Shown: positions 36,529 through 45,809, counted from the first letter of the stretch. The stretch is DNA of 64,000 bases from Ravibacter sp964559125 (GCA_964559125.1 CAZLGW010000005.1:62001-126000); one strand, 5' to 3'. The notes: generated by a model not told the origin, from the sequence alone. Program-made: numbers and translations.

Positions 36529-38421
36529 ATGAGCGATGCTATTAAGCATGAATGCGGAATCGCACTGATCCGATTACGCAAACCTTATCAATACTTCATT
36601 GATAAGTACCAAACGCCACTCTATGCGGCATACAAGCTTTCCCTAATGATGGAAAAGCAGGTAAACCGGGGGCAGGACGGGGCCGGAGTAGCCAACATCA
36701 AAATAGAAGTGCCCCCCGGCAAGCGCTACATAAGCCGCTACCGCTCGGTCGGTCCGCAACCTACCAACGACATTTTCAAGAAAGTCCATAAGAAGTTCCG
36801 TAAAGCGCTCAAAGGAAATAAAAAGAAAATTTTCGATGCCCGCTGGCTCCAGGAGAACGTAGCGTTTACCGGAGAAGTGTGGCTGGGGCATTTGCGGTAT
36901 GGTACGCATGGCGCCAACGAGATCGAGAACTGCCACCCGATGCTGCGGCAAAGCAACTGGAGAAGCAGGAATCTGGTGATGGCCGGGAATTTCAATATGA
37001 CCAATGTCGATCAGCTTTTCAACAAGCTTGTCTCTCTCGGGCAGCATCCGAAAGACACCGTCGATACGGTAACGGTCATGGAAAAGATCGGTCACTTCCT
37101 GGATGAAGAAAACCAGCGGGTTTTCGACCGGTTTAAGGGGATTTTTGAAAATCCCTCTCTGTCGGACGTTATTGAGGACAATATCGATATCCAGCGGGTT
37201 CTGCACCGTTCCTGCCGTGACTTCGACGGCGGGTATGTGATGTCGGGCCTATTGGGGCACGGCGCTTCATTCGTGATAAGAGACCCGTCGGGAATACGCC
37301 CCGCATTCTACCATGCAGACGATGAGGTAGTGGTCGTGGCTTCTGAAAAGCAGGCTATCAAAGCCGCATTTAACGTAGATTTCGATGAAATCCGTGAGCT
37401 GACACCTGGGAGTGCGCTCATTATAGATAAATACGGTGGGTACTCTGAAGTGCCCGTTTTGCCCCAGCAGGAAAAGCGCCCCTGTTCTTTCGAGCGGATC
37501 TATTTTTCGCGGGCTACCGATCCGGATATTTACAATGAGCGGAAGATGCTCGGTAAATTGCTGATTCCGAAGATACTGGACGAGATCAACTACGACCTGG
37601 AGAATACTATTTTTTCCTATATCCCGAATACTGCGGAAACGGCCTTCTTCGGGATGATAGAAGGATTGGAAGAATATCTTTACCAGAAGAGAAAGCAGGC
37701 CATTGTACAGGGCATCCTATTTGAAGAGGAACTGGACAGAGTCCTTTCTTTCAGACCCAGGATCGAGAAACTGGTTGCAAAAGATGTGAAATCGAGGACC
37801 TTTATCACCGCAGATGAATTCAGGGATGAAATGGTATCGAACGTATATGACACTACCTACGAGGTGGTCAGGAAAGGTATCGATACTGTTGTGATCATCG
37901 ACGATTCTATTGTAAGGGGAACCACGCTGGAAAAGAAAATTCTTAAGATGCTGGACAGGCTGGGCCCTAAAAAGATCGTGATCGTCTCTTCGGCTCCCCA
38001 AATCCGCTTTCCCGACTGCTACGGGATCGATATGTCGAAAATGCAGGAGTTTGTGGCGTTCCGGGCAATCATGAAGCTGCTGGAAGAAAACGACATGAAC
38101 TACCTCAAGGAAGAGGTCTATACGCAATGTGTGTCTTCCCTGGCCTCTCAGAATGCGGGTTCCGTAAACTTTGCCAAAGCGCTATACGAACCTTTCACCT
38201 ACGAGGAAATCTCGGATAAAATAGCGGAAATCGTAAGGCCCGACGACCTGAAAGCAGAACTGTCGGTTGTCTATCAGACGGTAGATAACCTTCACATAGC
38301 CTGTCCCAACCATAAGGGAGACTGGTATTTTACAGGCGACTACCCGACGGAAGGAGGGAACCGCACCGTCAACCGGGCCTTCGTCAATTTCTATGAAGGA
38401 AGAAAAGTAAGGGCTTACTAG
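36529..38421 (+). CDS. purF: Long PurF-type amidophosphoribosyltransferase
   Basis: The protein joins a class II glutamine amidotransferase domain to a phosphoribosyltransferase domain, as in the first committed step of purine synthesis. The N-terminus MSDAIKHECGIAL places the nucleophile at C9, implying removal of an eight-residue propeptide. GHLRYGTHG, NCHPM and AGNFNMTN follow, and the PRPP loop VVIIDDSIVRGTT is near residue 460. At 630 residues it is over 100 longer than E. coli PurF (505), with insertions in both halves; such long forms are known in Bacteroidota. PRPP and glutamine motifs look functional, but whether this is the sole PurF of the cell cannot be told here. Confidence 0.87.
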   Translation: MSDAIKHECGIALIRLRKPYQYFIDKYQTPLYAAYKLSLMMEKQVNRGQDGAGVANIKIEVPPGKRYISRYRSVGPQPTNDIFKKVHKKFRKALKGNKKKIFDARWLQENVAFTGEVWLGHLRYGTHGANEIENCHPMLRQSNWRSRNLVMAGNFNMTNVDQLFNKLVSLGQHPKDTVDTVTVMEKIGHFLDEENQRVFDRFKGIFENPSLSDVIEDNIDIQRVLHRSCRDFDGGYVMSGLLGHGASFVIRDPSGIRPAFYHADDEVVVVASEKQAIKAAFNVDFDEIRELTPGSALIIDKYGGYSEVPVLPQQEKRPCSFERIYFSRATDPDIYNERKMLGKLLIPKILDEINYDLENTIFSYIPNTAETAFFGMIEGLEEYLYQKRKQAIVQGILFEEELDRVLSFRPRIEKLVAKDVKSRTFITADEFRDEMVSNVYDTTYEVVRKGIDTVVIIDDSIVRGTTLEKKILKMLDRLGPKKIVIVSSAPQIRFPDCYGIDMSKMQEFVAFRAIMKLLEENDMNYLKEEVYTQCVSSLASQNAGSVNFAKALYEPFTYEEISDKIAEIVRPDDLKAELSVVYQTVDNLHIACPNHKGDWYFTGDYPTEGGNRTVNRAFVNFYEGRKVRAY

Positions 38422-38441
38422 CCCGTCAGGCAGCCGGATCA

Positions 38442-38768
38442 GTGCAGCAGCAGGCAATATATGAGGTCAGGGTGGAGCCGTTTCTGCAGGCGGATCCCGG
38501 TAGGGAGATCACTGCAGAAATAACCTACTTTTCAAATCTGAAGAAGGCCGTCGATACGATCCGGCTGGTGCTTGAAGCAAACGGATGGCCGGTTCTCGTT
38601 AATTATTCAGCAGTTTACAGACAGCTTCCTGAAAAAGGATTCTACACGCAGGTTTTTGTAGCGGAAAATGTCCGCTATTTCAGGCTGACCATATCCAGGC
38701 GTATGATCAACCCGGTACTAACGGGATTGGGGATAGAAGAAATGCCCCGCCGGAAGCGGGGCATCTGA
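38442..38768 (+). CDS. Hypothetical 108-residue protein
   Basis: A GTG-initiated frame 20 bases after purF. The product (start MQQQAIYEVRVEPFLQADPG) has mixed alpha/beta character, with VDTIRLVLEANGWPVLVNYS and FYTQVFVAENVRYFRLTISR, and no signal peptide or known motif. It is not covered by a better frame on either strand. Its last eight codons lie inside a terminator-like hairpin, so the C-terminal residues PRRKRG would be encoded by the stem. This could be a small purF-linked gene or a chance frame. Confidence 0.5.
   Translation: MQQQAIYEVRVEPFLQADPGREITAEITYFSNLKKAVDTIRLVLEANGWPVLVNYSAVYRQLPEKGFYTQVFVAENVRYFRLTISRRMINPVLTGLGIEEMPRRKRGI
38742..38764 (+). terminator. Hairpin terminator after purF unit
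   Basis: ATGCCCCGC (38742-38750) and GCGGGGCAT (38756-38764) are perfect 9-bp arms with a CGGAA loop. It lies between the converging purF unit and the amino acid permease gene and may serve both directions. There is no long T tract. Confidence 0.6.
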
Positions 38769-38789
38769 TATATCTGATAAGGGAAAAGC

Positions 38790-40244
38790 CTATTTGTCGT
38801 GGTGGAGTTTACTGTTGTTTTTGCCGTACGCAAAATAAATAACCAAACCCAGCGCCAGCCAGATAGCTAGCCGGAACCAGCTCTCGTTGGGTAATGAGTA
38901 CATCAGGTAGAGGCAGACCACGATGCCCATCAGCGGTACGAAAGGAACCCAGGGAGTTTTAAAACCTCTCGGAATTTCCGGGCTTTTTACCCGCATGATC
39001 CAGACTCCTATACAGACGAGACAAAACGCGAAAAGTGTCCCGATGCTCACCATGTGTCCCAGGTCGCTTACGGGTACGAAGCCCGCAAAAACACTCACAA
39101 AAAGCATAAAGAACAGGTTGGTTTTCCAGGGTGTGCGGTATCTCTCGTGTATCGTGCTGAAAAATTTAGGCAGCAGGCCGTCACGGCTCATGGAATAAAA
39201 CACCCTGCTTTGCCCGAGCAGCATGACGAGCATGACGGAAGTATACCCAGCCAATATGGCAATGATAAGCCCGTTCTGCAGGAAATCATACCCCGTTACC
39301 GCAAAAGCGGTTGCGGCCGGTTTGGCGTCGCCGGCAAAGTCTTTATAGTTTACAAGACCTGTCATAACATGAGCAAACAGAACGTACAGGATGGTGCAGA
39401 TTATTAATGATCCCAGGATACCGATAGGCATATCCCGCTGGGGGTTTTTGGCTTCCTGTGCAGCGGTAGAGACCGCATCAAAGCCGATAAAAGCGAAGAA
39501 AACCACTCCTGCACCCGCCGCGATGCCGGTCCATCCGAAATTCAGGTAATTACCGGTGTTTTCAGGGATATAGGGAACGTAGTTGGCCGGATCGATGTGA
39601 CTCCATCCGAGCGTAATAAAAACCAGGACTACCAGCACTTTCACGACTACCAGGACATTGTTGATGAATGAGCTTCCTTCTGTCCCTCTTATCAGCAGGA
39701 GGGAAAGGAGACATACGATCAGGATGGCGGGCAGGTTAATTATTCCACCGTCGAGGATCTCACCGTTGCTGAGCCTGATGGTTTCGAATGGAGAGCAAAC
39801 CAGCTGGGCGGGCAAATGAATATTGAAATTTGCAAGAAATTCGAGGAGATAGCGTGACCAGCTGACAGCAACAGTGGCAGATCCGAGGGCATATTCCAAA
39901 ACAAGATCCCAGCCGATAATCCAGGCCAGAAATTCGCCCAGGGTAGCATACGAATAGGTGTACGCGCTCCCGGCAATCGGGATCATAGATGCAAACTCCG
40001 CGTAGCATAACCCGGCGAATGCACAGCCGACGGCAGCTAAAACAAACGATAGTGTAACAGCAGGCCCCGCATGCTCTGCTGCAGCGATGCCTGTCAGGGA
40101 AAACAACCCGGCACCGATTATCGCACCAATTCCAAGCGCTACCAGGCTGGTGGCACTCAATGTTCTTTTTAACTGATTCCCTTCTGCGGAAGATTCAGCA
40201 AGAAGGGTTTTGATCGGCTTCTTGGCCCATAGTTGATTTGCCAT
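38790..40244 (-). CDS. APC-superfamily amino acid permease
   Basis: The 484-residue protein has about 12 membrane segments and the APC/CAT pattern: ALGIGAIIGAGLFSLTG in helix 1, CYAEFASMIPIAGSAYTYSY in helix 3, and FFAFIGFDAVSTAAQEAKNPQRD-like sequence in helix 6. It resembles the bacterial cationic amino acid transporter group (YfnA/GkApcT-like) and would import amino acids by proton symport. The substrate is not predictable. It is transcribed alone, with the secDF terminator just upstream of its start. Confidence 0.92.
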   Translation of the reverse strand: MANQLWAKKPIKTLLAESSAEGNQLKRTLSATSLVALGIGAIIGAGLFSLTGIAAAEHAGPAVTLSFVLAAVGCAFAGLCYAEFASMIPIAGSAYTYSYATLGEFLAWIIGWDLVLEYALGSATVAVSWSRYLLEFLANFNIHLPAQLVCSPFETIRLSNGEILDGGIINLPAILIVCLLSLLLIRGTEGSSFINNVLVVVKVLVVLVFITLGWSHIDPANYVPYIPENTGNYLNFGWTGIAAGAGVVFFAFIGFDAVSTAAQEAKNPQRDMPIGILGSLIICTILYVLFAHVMTGLVNYKDFAGDAKPAATAFAVTGYDFLQNGLIIAILAGYTSVMLVMLLGQSRVFYSMSRDGLLPKFFSTIHERYRTPWKTNLFFMLFVSVFAGFVPVSDLGHMVSIGTLFAFCLVCIGVWIMRVKSPEIPRGFKTPWVPFVPLMGIVVCLYLMYSLPNESWFRLAIWLALGLVIYFAYGKNNSKLHHDK

Positions 40245-40318
40245 GCGGGTTTGTTTTAAAGATACAGAGTGTATTAACAGCGTATAAAACTACTGTAAAA
40301 AAAGTGTATTCAGCAACT

Positions 40319-40370
40319 TTGTAAAATAAAAAAGGGGAAAGCTCGCACTTTCCCCTTTTTTATTTTACAA
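40319..40370 (-). terminator. Perfect 23-bp inverted repeat terminator after secDF
   Basis: Arms 40319-40341 and 40348-40370 are exact reverse complements over 23 bp with a 6-base loop (ctcgca). The arm contains an A/T run next to GGGG/CCCC, so on either strand the hairpin has a U-rich 3' side and can work in both directions. It starts 1 base after the secDF stop codon and lies 75 bases upstream of the permease start. Confidence 0.9.
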
Positions 40371-40371
40371 A

Positions 40372-43356
40372 TTAAGATCTTACCTTTTTGCCCTCCTTGG
40401 TTTTGGAAGAAGCTTCCGCAACGACGGCTAGCTCCGGATTTTTGGTGAGCTGCCGTTGCAGCGCGTCTACCACTATAGGCGCAGCGATAAACAGCGAGGA
40501 GTAGGTCCCTACGATCACACCGACCAGCATGGCGAAGGTAAACCCGCGGAGTACTTCACCGCCGAATATCATAAGCACAATCAATACCATCATGGTAGTG
40601 ATACCTGTTACGGCAGTCCGGCTCAGGGTTTTATTAAGTGCGTTGTTGATAATGACGGGAATACTTTCTTTCCTGGATTTCGGATCGTTCAGATAGGTCC
40701 GTATACGGTCGAATATGACGATGGTATCGTTCATCGAATAGCCCATAATAGTCAGGACCGAACCGATGAAGGCCTGGTCGATATCGAGCGATATGAAGGG
40801 GATCCATCCGTTGAACAGGGAGAAAATCACCAGCAGGAACAACACGTCATGCGCGAGAGAAATCAGCGCTGCGTATCCGAATGCAAGGTTACGGAAGCGG
40901 ACGAATATATATATAAAGTTGACTACGATAGCGAGCAGTACCGCCCAGAATGCGGAATAGATCATGTCGTTGGCTATCGTAGGCCCTACTTTCGAAGAAC
41001 TGACAATAGTACCTTTATTACCCGGCACATTGGCGGCTGCTTCGGCAATCAGATCCTGCGCTTTCCTGTCGGCTTCTACCGAAACATCTTCAATGAGATA
41101 GTCGGTAGTCACTTTCACCTGGTCAAATCCGTCGAAAGTCTTAACCTCGGGAGCCTGCCCCAGGGCTTCTGTAAATACCTGCCTTACGTCGTCGGTATTA
41201 ACGTTCTGCTCAAACCGGATGGTATAGGTCCTTCCGCCCTTAAAATCTACTCCGAGACCGAAGCCTTTGAAAATAAAAGACAGGACACCTATTACCAGTA
41301 CGATACCGGAGAAGATATAGAATTTACGTCTCTGGCTTACGAAATCAAAGCTTGTATCCTTAAACCAGTTTTTGGTGAGCCCGGAGGCAAAAGCAAGCCT
41401 GTTGCCCTTTTTTACCTGGTGGTCGAGAAGCAGCTTGGTGATAAAGATTGCTGTAAACAGGGAAGTGATAAGACCGATAACGAGCGTGGTGGCAAATCCA
41501 AGTACGAGCCCGGTACCGAATACAAACAGGATAGACCCTGTCAGGAGGGTAGTGATATTGGAGTCGATAATGGCAGATAATGCTCCTTTAAACCCGTCCT
41601 GCACCGCCTGGGCAAAAGGCTTGCCTTCTTCCAGTTCGGCTTTGATACCCTCGTAGATAAGCACGTTGGCGTCGACAGACATCCCGATCGTCAGCACGAT
41701 ACCCGCTATACCGGCGAGTGTGAGCACCGCACCGAGCGAAGCCATAATCCCCATCAGGAAGAACAGGTTGATGAAAAGCACGATATCGGCGATCCATCCT
41801 GCTTTGCTGTAATAAACGATCATGAATGCCAGTACTATCACAAGGCCTACGATAGAGGAAATGAGCCCTTTTGTAACTGCTTCTGAACCGAGAGTGGAAC
41901 CCACCACAGCTTCTTCTACGATGTGCGTCGGTGCAGGCAGTTTCCCCGCTTTCAGCACGTTCGCCATATCTTTTGTTTCGTCGATTGTGAAGTTGCCTGA
42001 TATACTTGAGTTCCCGGTTGGTATTTCACCGGTTACATTCGGCGCCGTATAGACAAGGTCGTCGAGGATAATGGCGATAGGGCGGTTGATGTTGGCCGCG
42101 GTCAGGGCTCTCCATTTGCGGGCACCTTCCCCGTTCATCCTCATCGTAACTTCGGGCTTGCCGTATTGGTCAAAATCGCCCACGGCGTCTACAATAACAT
42201 CCCCCTCAAGCGGTGCTATGCCTCCCGGTTTTTTGATAAAGTACAACGGAAGGATAGCCTGACCAGGCATTCCGGCCATCTCTTTCCTGTCCCACATAAA
42301 GACCAGGTCGTTGGGGAACATTGCCTTCACTTCCGGGTTTCTCAGGATCTCGTTGGCACGTATTGTATCTTTGATCTGTACACCTAATGCACTATTGGAA
42401 ATAGGCATAAACAGGTTGGTCAGCGCGGCATTCTGCCTGTTAATGGCGCTGGTATCGGTAGCTGAAGAATCGGCTGAGCTTTTCGCAAGCTGGGAAGCAA
42501 GGTCAGTGCCGGTAGTAGTAGCTGTGTCTGCAGGTGCGGCAGGGGTTGTCAACGCGGCTTTCGCCCTCCTGGCTTCTTCTTCCCTGACTAAAAATGAGCC
42601 CAACTGATCAAGACCGAAACCGATTTCATTCAGTGTATAAACTTCGGCAAACTCCAGTTTGGCAGCTCCGGACAACAGCCGACGGACCCTTTCAGGGTTA
42701 TCGATACCGGGGAGCTCGACCAGGATACGGTTCGAACCCGGCAAGCGCTGGATATTGGGGTTGGTTACCCCGAATTTATCAATACGGGCCTGAAGGATTT
42801 TAAAAGCGCGGTCGACCGAGCCGTCGAGTTCTTTTTTGAGGAGCGCAATTACTTCACCGTCGCTGGAGTTGATGTTGATCTGGGCGCGGTTGGCGCTGTT
42901 GGAAAAAAGCGACGCCAGCCGTGCATCCGGTACGAGGTCCCTATAGGCCTTTACAAAAAGATCGATATAGTTCGACTGGCTGGTGACTGAAGCGGCTGTT
43001 GCATTTTTAAGCGCCTGCTGGAAGGCGGAGCTTTTGGAGTTGTTGCCTGCCATTCCTTTGACAATATCGGCAGGAGAAACCTCCATTACCACGTGCATAC
43101 CACCCTGCAGGTCGAGGCCGAGCCCGAGCTCTCTCTCGGTAACCTGCTGGAGAGTCTGACCCAGATACACTTTCTCTCTCCAAAGGGAGTCAATGAAACG
43201 TTGTTTCTTTGTGAAATCGACTTTGCCTTCGGCATCTGTAGCGAATGCCTCGGCTTTTTGCTTGTAGTTCCTCGACACAAACGTGAAGGAAAGGTAATAA
43301 ATACTGATTAGCGCAAGCAGTATGGTGAAAAAGACTACACCTGATCTGTTACTCAT
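40372..43356 (-). CDS. secDF: SecDF fusion protein translocase subunit
   Basis: SecD and SecF, usually separate, are fused in one 994-residue chain as is normal in Bacteroidota. The SecD half has the first membrane segment, GLDLQGGMHVVMEV, a large periplasmic region with LVELPGIDNPERVRRLL and a TM block with GMSVDANVLIYEGIKAELEEG. The SecF half starts near 670 with LSFIFKGFGLGVDFKGGRTY and has SMNDTIVIFDRIRTYL. The complex uses the proton gradient to pull exported proteins through SecYEG. A low-complexity Ala/Thr/Asp-rich insertion (about 265-310) lies in the SecD periplasmic part. Confidence 0.97.
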   Translation of the reverse strand: MSNRSGVVFFTILLALISIYYLSFTFVSRNYKQKAEAFATDAEGKVDFTKKQRFIDSLWREKVYLGQTLQQVTERELGLGLDLQGGMHVVMEVSPADIVKGMAGNNSKSSAFQQALKNATAASVTSQSNYIDLFVKAYRDLVPDARLASLFSNSANRAQININSSDGEVIALLKKELDGSVDRAFKILQARIDKFGVTNPNIQRLPGSNRILVELPGIDNPERVRRLLSGAAKLEFAEVYTLNEIGFGLDQLGSFLVREEEARRAKAALTTPAAPADTATTTGTDLASQLAKSSADSSATDTSAINRQNAALTNLFMPISNSALGVQIKDTIRANEILRNPEVKAMFPNDLVFMWDRKEMAGMPGQAILPLYFIKKPGGIAPLEGDVIVDAVGDFDQYGKPEVTMRMNGEGARKWRALTAANINRPIAIILDDLVYTAPNVTGEIPTGNSSISGNFTIDETKDMANVLKAGKLPAPTHIVEEAVVGSTLGSEAVTKGLISSIVGLVIVLAFMIVYYSKAGWIADIVLFINLFFLMGIMASLGAVLTLAGIAGIVLTIGMSVDANVLIYEGIKAELEEGKPFAQAVQDGFKGALSAIIDSNITTLLTGSILFVFGTGLVLGFATTLVIGLITSLFTAIFITKLLLDHQVKKGNRLAFASGLTKNWFKDTSFDFVSQRRKFYIFSGIVLVIGVLSFIFKGFGLGVDFKGGRTYTIRFEQNVNTDDVRQVFTEALGQAPEVKTFDGFDQVKVTTDYLIEDVSVEADRKAQDLIAEAAANVPGNKGTIVSSSKVGPTIANDMIYSAFWAVLLAIVVNFIYIFVRFRNLAFGYAALISLAHDVLFLLVIFSLFNGWIPFISLDIDQAFIGSVLTIMGYSMNDTIVIFDRIRTYLNDPKSRKESIPVIINNALNKTLSRTAVTGITTMMVLIVLMIFGGEVLRGFTFAMLVGVIVGTYSSLFIAAPIVVDALQRQLTKNPELAVVAEASSKTKEGKKVRS

Positions 43357-43456
43357 TGGTAAATTCTTTTATAATGACAGATTGATAATTGGGAAATAAA
43401 AATTGCCTGCTCCTCCGGGCAGTGAAGCAGAGTTTTACGAAAAGAGGCGCCTTTTT

Positions 43457-43837
43457 TCAGGGCGCGTTGGCAGCAATTTGTTTGCCGAAAACTTTGTGGA
43501 AGTAGCAGAAGAAAAACAGGGGCTCCGAAAAACGCGCAGGCAGGCAATTGCCGGAGCGTCCGAAAAGCCTGACTGCAGGCTGCGGAGCCGGGAGGATATA
43601 CTGGGAAAGGTGAAAGCTGAAGAGTGAAATAACTACCGCATCGAGGCTCAGGGCGCTGATTGTGGTCTGCTCTCCCTGGTTTTCCTGCCCGGCAGGAGAT
43701 TTTGTTTCACTCTTTTCGATGCCTGGTACCTCTGCGGAATATTCAGGATGGATACCTCTGGAGCCCATAGAGGCAACCAGCAGGATCGCTGCAACCATCC
43801 AGCAGAGGAAAGATTTTATGTGTTTTCTGTCGGACAT
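43457..43837 (-). CDS. Small membrane-associated hypothetical protein
   Basis: The 126-residue protein has an N-terminal hydrophobic segment (FLCWMVAAILLVASMGS), a polar middle with a Glu/Lys/Gln-rich patch, and an aromatic C-terminus (FFFCYFHKVFGKQIAANAP). The N-terminus could be a signal peptide or anchor. Small proteins ending in a similar aromatic stretch followed by a short Ala-Pro tail are familiar from Bacteroidota, though I cannot name the family. It lies 100 bases upstream of secDF on the same strand. Confidence 0.6.
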   Translation of the reverse strand: MSDRKHIKSFLCWMVAAILLVASMGSRGIHPEYSAEVPGIEKSETKSPAGQENQGEQTTISALSLDAVVISLFSFHLSQYILPAPQPAVRLFGRSGNCLPARFSEPLFFFCYFHKVFGKQIAANAP

Positions 43838-43944
43838 CAGTTTTACCGGGAATTCGGGGCTGCAAATTTTAGACTAATTCTTTAAAAAAACAAAACTATC
43901 TCGGGATAAGGGTGGTAAACACCGTAGCTGACCCCTGAAAGATA

Positions 43945-44814
43945 TTAGTCGCCCGACTCCAGCCTCTGCTGTAATGCGCGCTCTTCCGCGCGCCGCTGTC
44001 GTTCTATGCGTGCCGATACCAGGATACCGACTTCATACAGCACAAACAGCGGAAGCGCTACGATAACCTGGCTGAAAACGTCGGGAGACGGAGTGATAAT
44101 AGCTGCCACGATCAGGATCACTATGACGGAATGCTTACGGTATTCCCGCATAAATGCAGGCGTCAGTATGCCCACCTTGGAGAGTACAAACACCACTATA
44201 GGGAGCTGGAAAGCAACGCCGCAGGCCAGGGTCAGGGTGGCAATGGTGGAAATATAGGATTTGATATTGAATTCGTTGACGATAGACTCGTCGAGCGTAA
44301 AATTGGCCAGGAAGTTAATGACCAGGGGCGTAACGATATAATATCCGAACAGAACGCCTGTAAAAAAGAGTACGGTGACAAAAAACACGGCTCCCCGGGC
44401 AGCTTTTTTTTCACTGAATTTCAGGCCGGGTCTGATGAAACGCCATATTTCCCAGAAAGCATAAGGGAAGGCAAAAAGCAGGCCTACGATCCCTGCCGTT
44501 GTCAGCGCCATCTTAAACTGGCCGCCTACTTCGATATTCTGCAGCTTGAAATTAATAGTGTCCACACACAGGCCATCCGTACCCATCAGGTGCCCGAGCT
44601 TGCACATCATCCGGTAAGTCCAGAACTCGGTGTTGCTTGGCCCCAGTATGACTGTACCGTAAATCCACTCACGGTAAACCCAGGCCAGGATTGCGAATAC
44701 AATGATCGATCCGAAAGCTCTGATAATATGCCATCTGAGTTCTTCAAGGTGTTCCAGGAAGGTCATTTCCTGGCCTTCATCTATTTCACTATCAAAATCC
44801 TGATCTGAAGCCAT
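43945..44814 (-). CDS. tatC: Sec-independent protein translocase TatC
   Basis: TatC is the receptor for twin-arginine signal peptides. The 289-residue protein has the diagnostic N-terminus EMTFLEHLEELRWHIIRAFGS, six membrane segments, FRPGLK-like RFIRPGLKFSEKKAA and a late PSPDVFSQVIVALPLFVLYE. A longer periplasmic loop after TM1 (ILGPSNTEFW through CVDTINFKLQNIEV) is typical of Bacteroidota. No tatA or tatB gene is adjacent, so those subunits must be elsewhere. Confidence 0.96.
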   Translation of the reverse strand: MASDQDFDSEIDEGQEMTFLEHLEELRWHIIRAFGSIIVFAILAWVYREWIYGTVILGPSNTEFWTYRMMCKLGHLMGTDGLCVDTINFKLQNIEVGGQFKMALTTAGIVGLLFAFPYAFWEIWRFIRPGLKFSEKKAARGAVFFVTVLFFTGVLFGYYIVTPLVINFLANFTLDESIVNEFNIKSYISTIATLTLACGVAFQLPIVVFVLSKVGILTPAFMREYRKHSVIVILIVAAIITPSPDVFSQVIVALPLFVLYEVGILVSARIERQRRAEERALQQRLESGD

Positions 44815-44929
44815 AGTATTAAACCGGGGTTATCTCACCAATCAACCGGATAGTTTTGGTAAATTCCGGGGCTGAAATTACTCAATTCAAATTGTTAGTA
44901 AAACAACAACGGAGAAAAACAAGAGAATA

Positions 44930-45265
44930 ATGTCAAAAAGAAATAAATCAGGTATAGTTTATTCTACGGATCCTGACTTTAGCTTCGATTCCGGTGAGGA
45001 AGAAGAGGCCGAGACACCGCCGCCGGCAGGTCAGGACCTCCGTATATGGCTGGAGCGGAAGGGAGGCGGGAAAGTCGCAACCGTGGTGCGCGGGTACACC
45101 GGCAGGCTGTCTGAGCTCGAACAACTGGGTAAGCAGCTCAAATCGCTTTGCGGCAGCGGCGGCACCGTCAAGGATTTCGAGATAATCGTGCAGGGCGATC
45201 ACCGTGACAAAATCCTGGCATGGCTTATATCCAAAGGATACCGGGCCAAAAAAGCGGGAGGATGA
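44930..45265 (+). CDS. SUI1/YciH-family translation initiation factor
   Basis: The 111-residue protein is the bacterial homologue of eIF1. It has an acidic, Pro-containing N-terminus (GEEEEAETPPPAGQDLRI) and the SUI1 core: RKGGGKVATVVRGYTG, LGKQLKSLCGSGGTVKD, EIIVQGDHRDKILAWLISKGY. In E. coli YciH helps reject wrong initiation complexes, mainly under stress. It diverges from tatC and ends 1 base before the convergent gene at 45267. Confidence 0.93.
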   Translation: MSKRNKSGIVYSTDPDFSFDSGEEEEAETPPPAGQDLRIWLERKGGGKVATVVRGYTGRLSELEQLGKQLKSLCGSGGTVKDFEIIVQGDHRDKILAWLISKGYRAKKAGG

Positions 45266-45266
45266 C

Positions 45267-45746
45267 CTATAATTCTATGATAGACGTATCGATAGGCACC
45301 GCCTGACCCGAAGGGGTGGTGTCTTCGGACTGGCCGGGAGAAGCGGGTGCATTCTGGTAAGGAAGTATTCCCGGCGACGATCTGAGCACCTCTACATTAG
45401 TAATGAAGAATTTCGTATCTCCGTTCCAGGGAAGCACAAAGAATTTTTCCTCGTAGGTAAGCGAGGCACGCTGCCCGGTAGCAATGGCTTCCTCCAGCTT
45501 TTTAATGGCTTCCTGATTTTTTGCGCTGACCGAGAAAGCCCATTCGGTGGCATTCATAACACCTTCTCCGTCATACAGGCCGCCTATCCTGAGCTCGCCT
45601 TCATAGGTCTTGAACACATATCCTTTTTTGCTCAGCTTCAATACAAACCCGGCACGCCTGCCTTCGCTGTAGGAGCCGAAGCTGACATAATATAAGATCC
45701 CTGACACGATGGCCAGGAAAATGATAAGGAAAATCCACTTGCGCAT
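45267..45746 (-). CDS. Conserved membrane-anchored protein of unknown function
   Basis: A 159-residue protein with one N-terminal membrane segment (WIFLIIFLAIVSGILYYVSFGSY) followed by a soluble domain with EGRRAGFVLKLSKKGYVFKTYEGEL and SYEEKFF-like LTYEEKFFVLPWNGDTKFFITNVE. This type is common in Bacteroidota and is sometimes labelled 6-phosphogluconate dehydrogenase, but no NADP-binding fold is visible and that label should not be used. A Pro/Ser-rich tail ends the protein. It lies 63 bases upstream of the end of... its leftward neighbour is the convergent SUI1 gene; the permease at 45810 is upstream of it on the same strand. Confidence 0.75.
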   Translation of the reverse strand: MRKWIFLIIFLAIVSGILYYVSFGSYSEGRRAGFVLKLSKKGYVFKTYEGELRIGGLYDGEGVMNATEWAFSVSAKNQEAIKKLEEAIATGQRASLTYEEKFFVLPWNGDTKFFITNVEVLRSSPGILPYQNAPASPGQSEDTTPSGQAVPIDTSIIEL

Positions 45747-45809
45747 AGCAAAAAGTCGGTTGATTTTGTGCTGCTAACTTCGTAATAAGTTTGATGAATT
45801 GCAATATTT

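Noticed and set aside
40456..41580. Open frame of 374 codons on the plus strand opposite secDF
   Set aside because: Antisense to the conserved SecF half; the translation is of low complexity in charged residues with no known domain.
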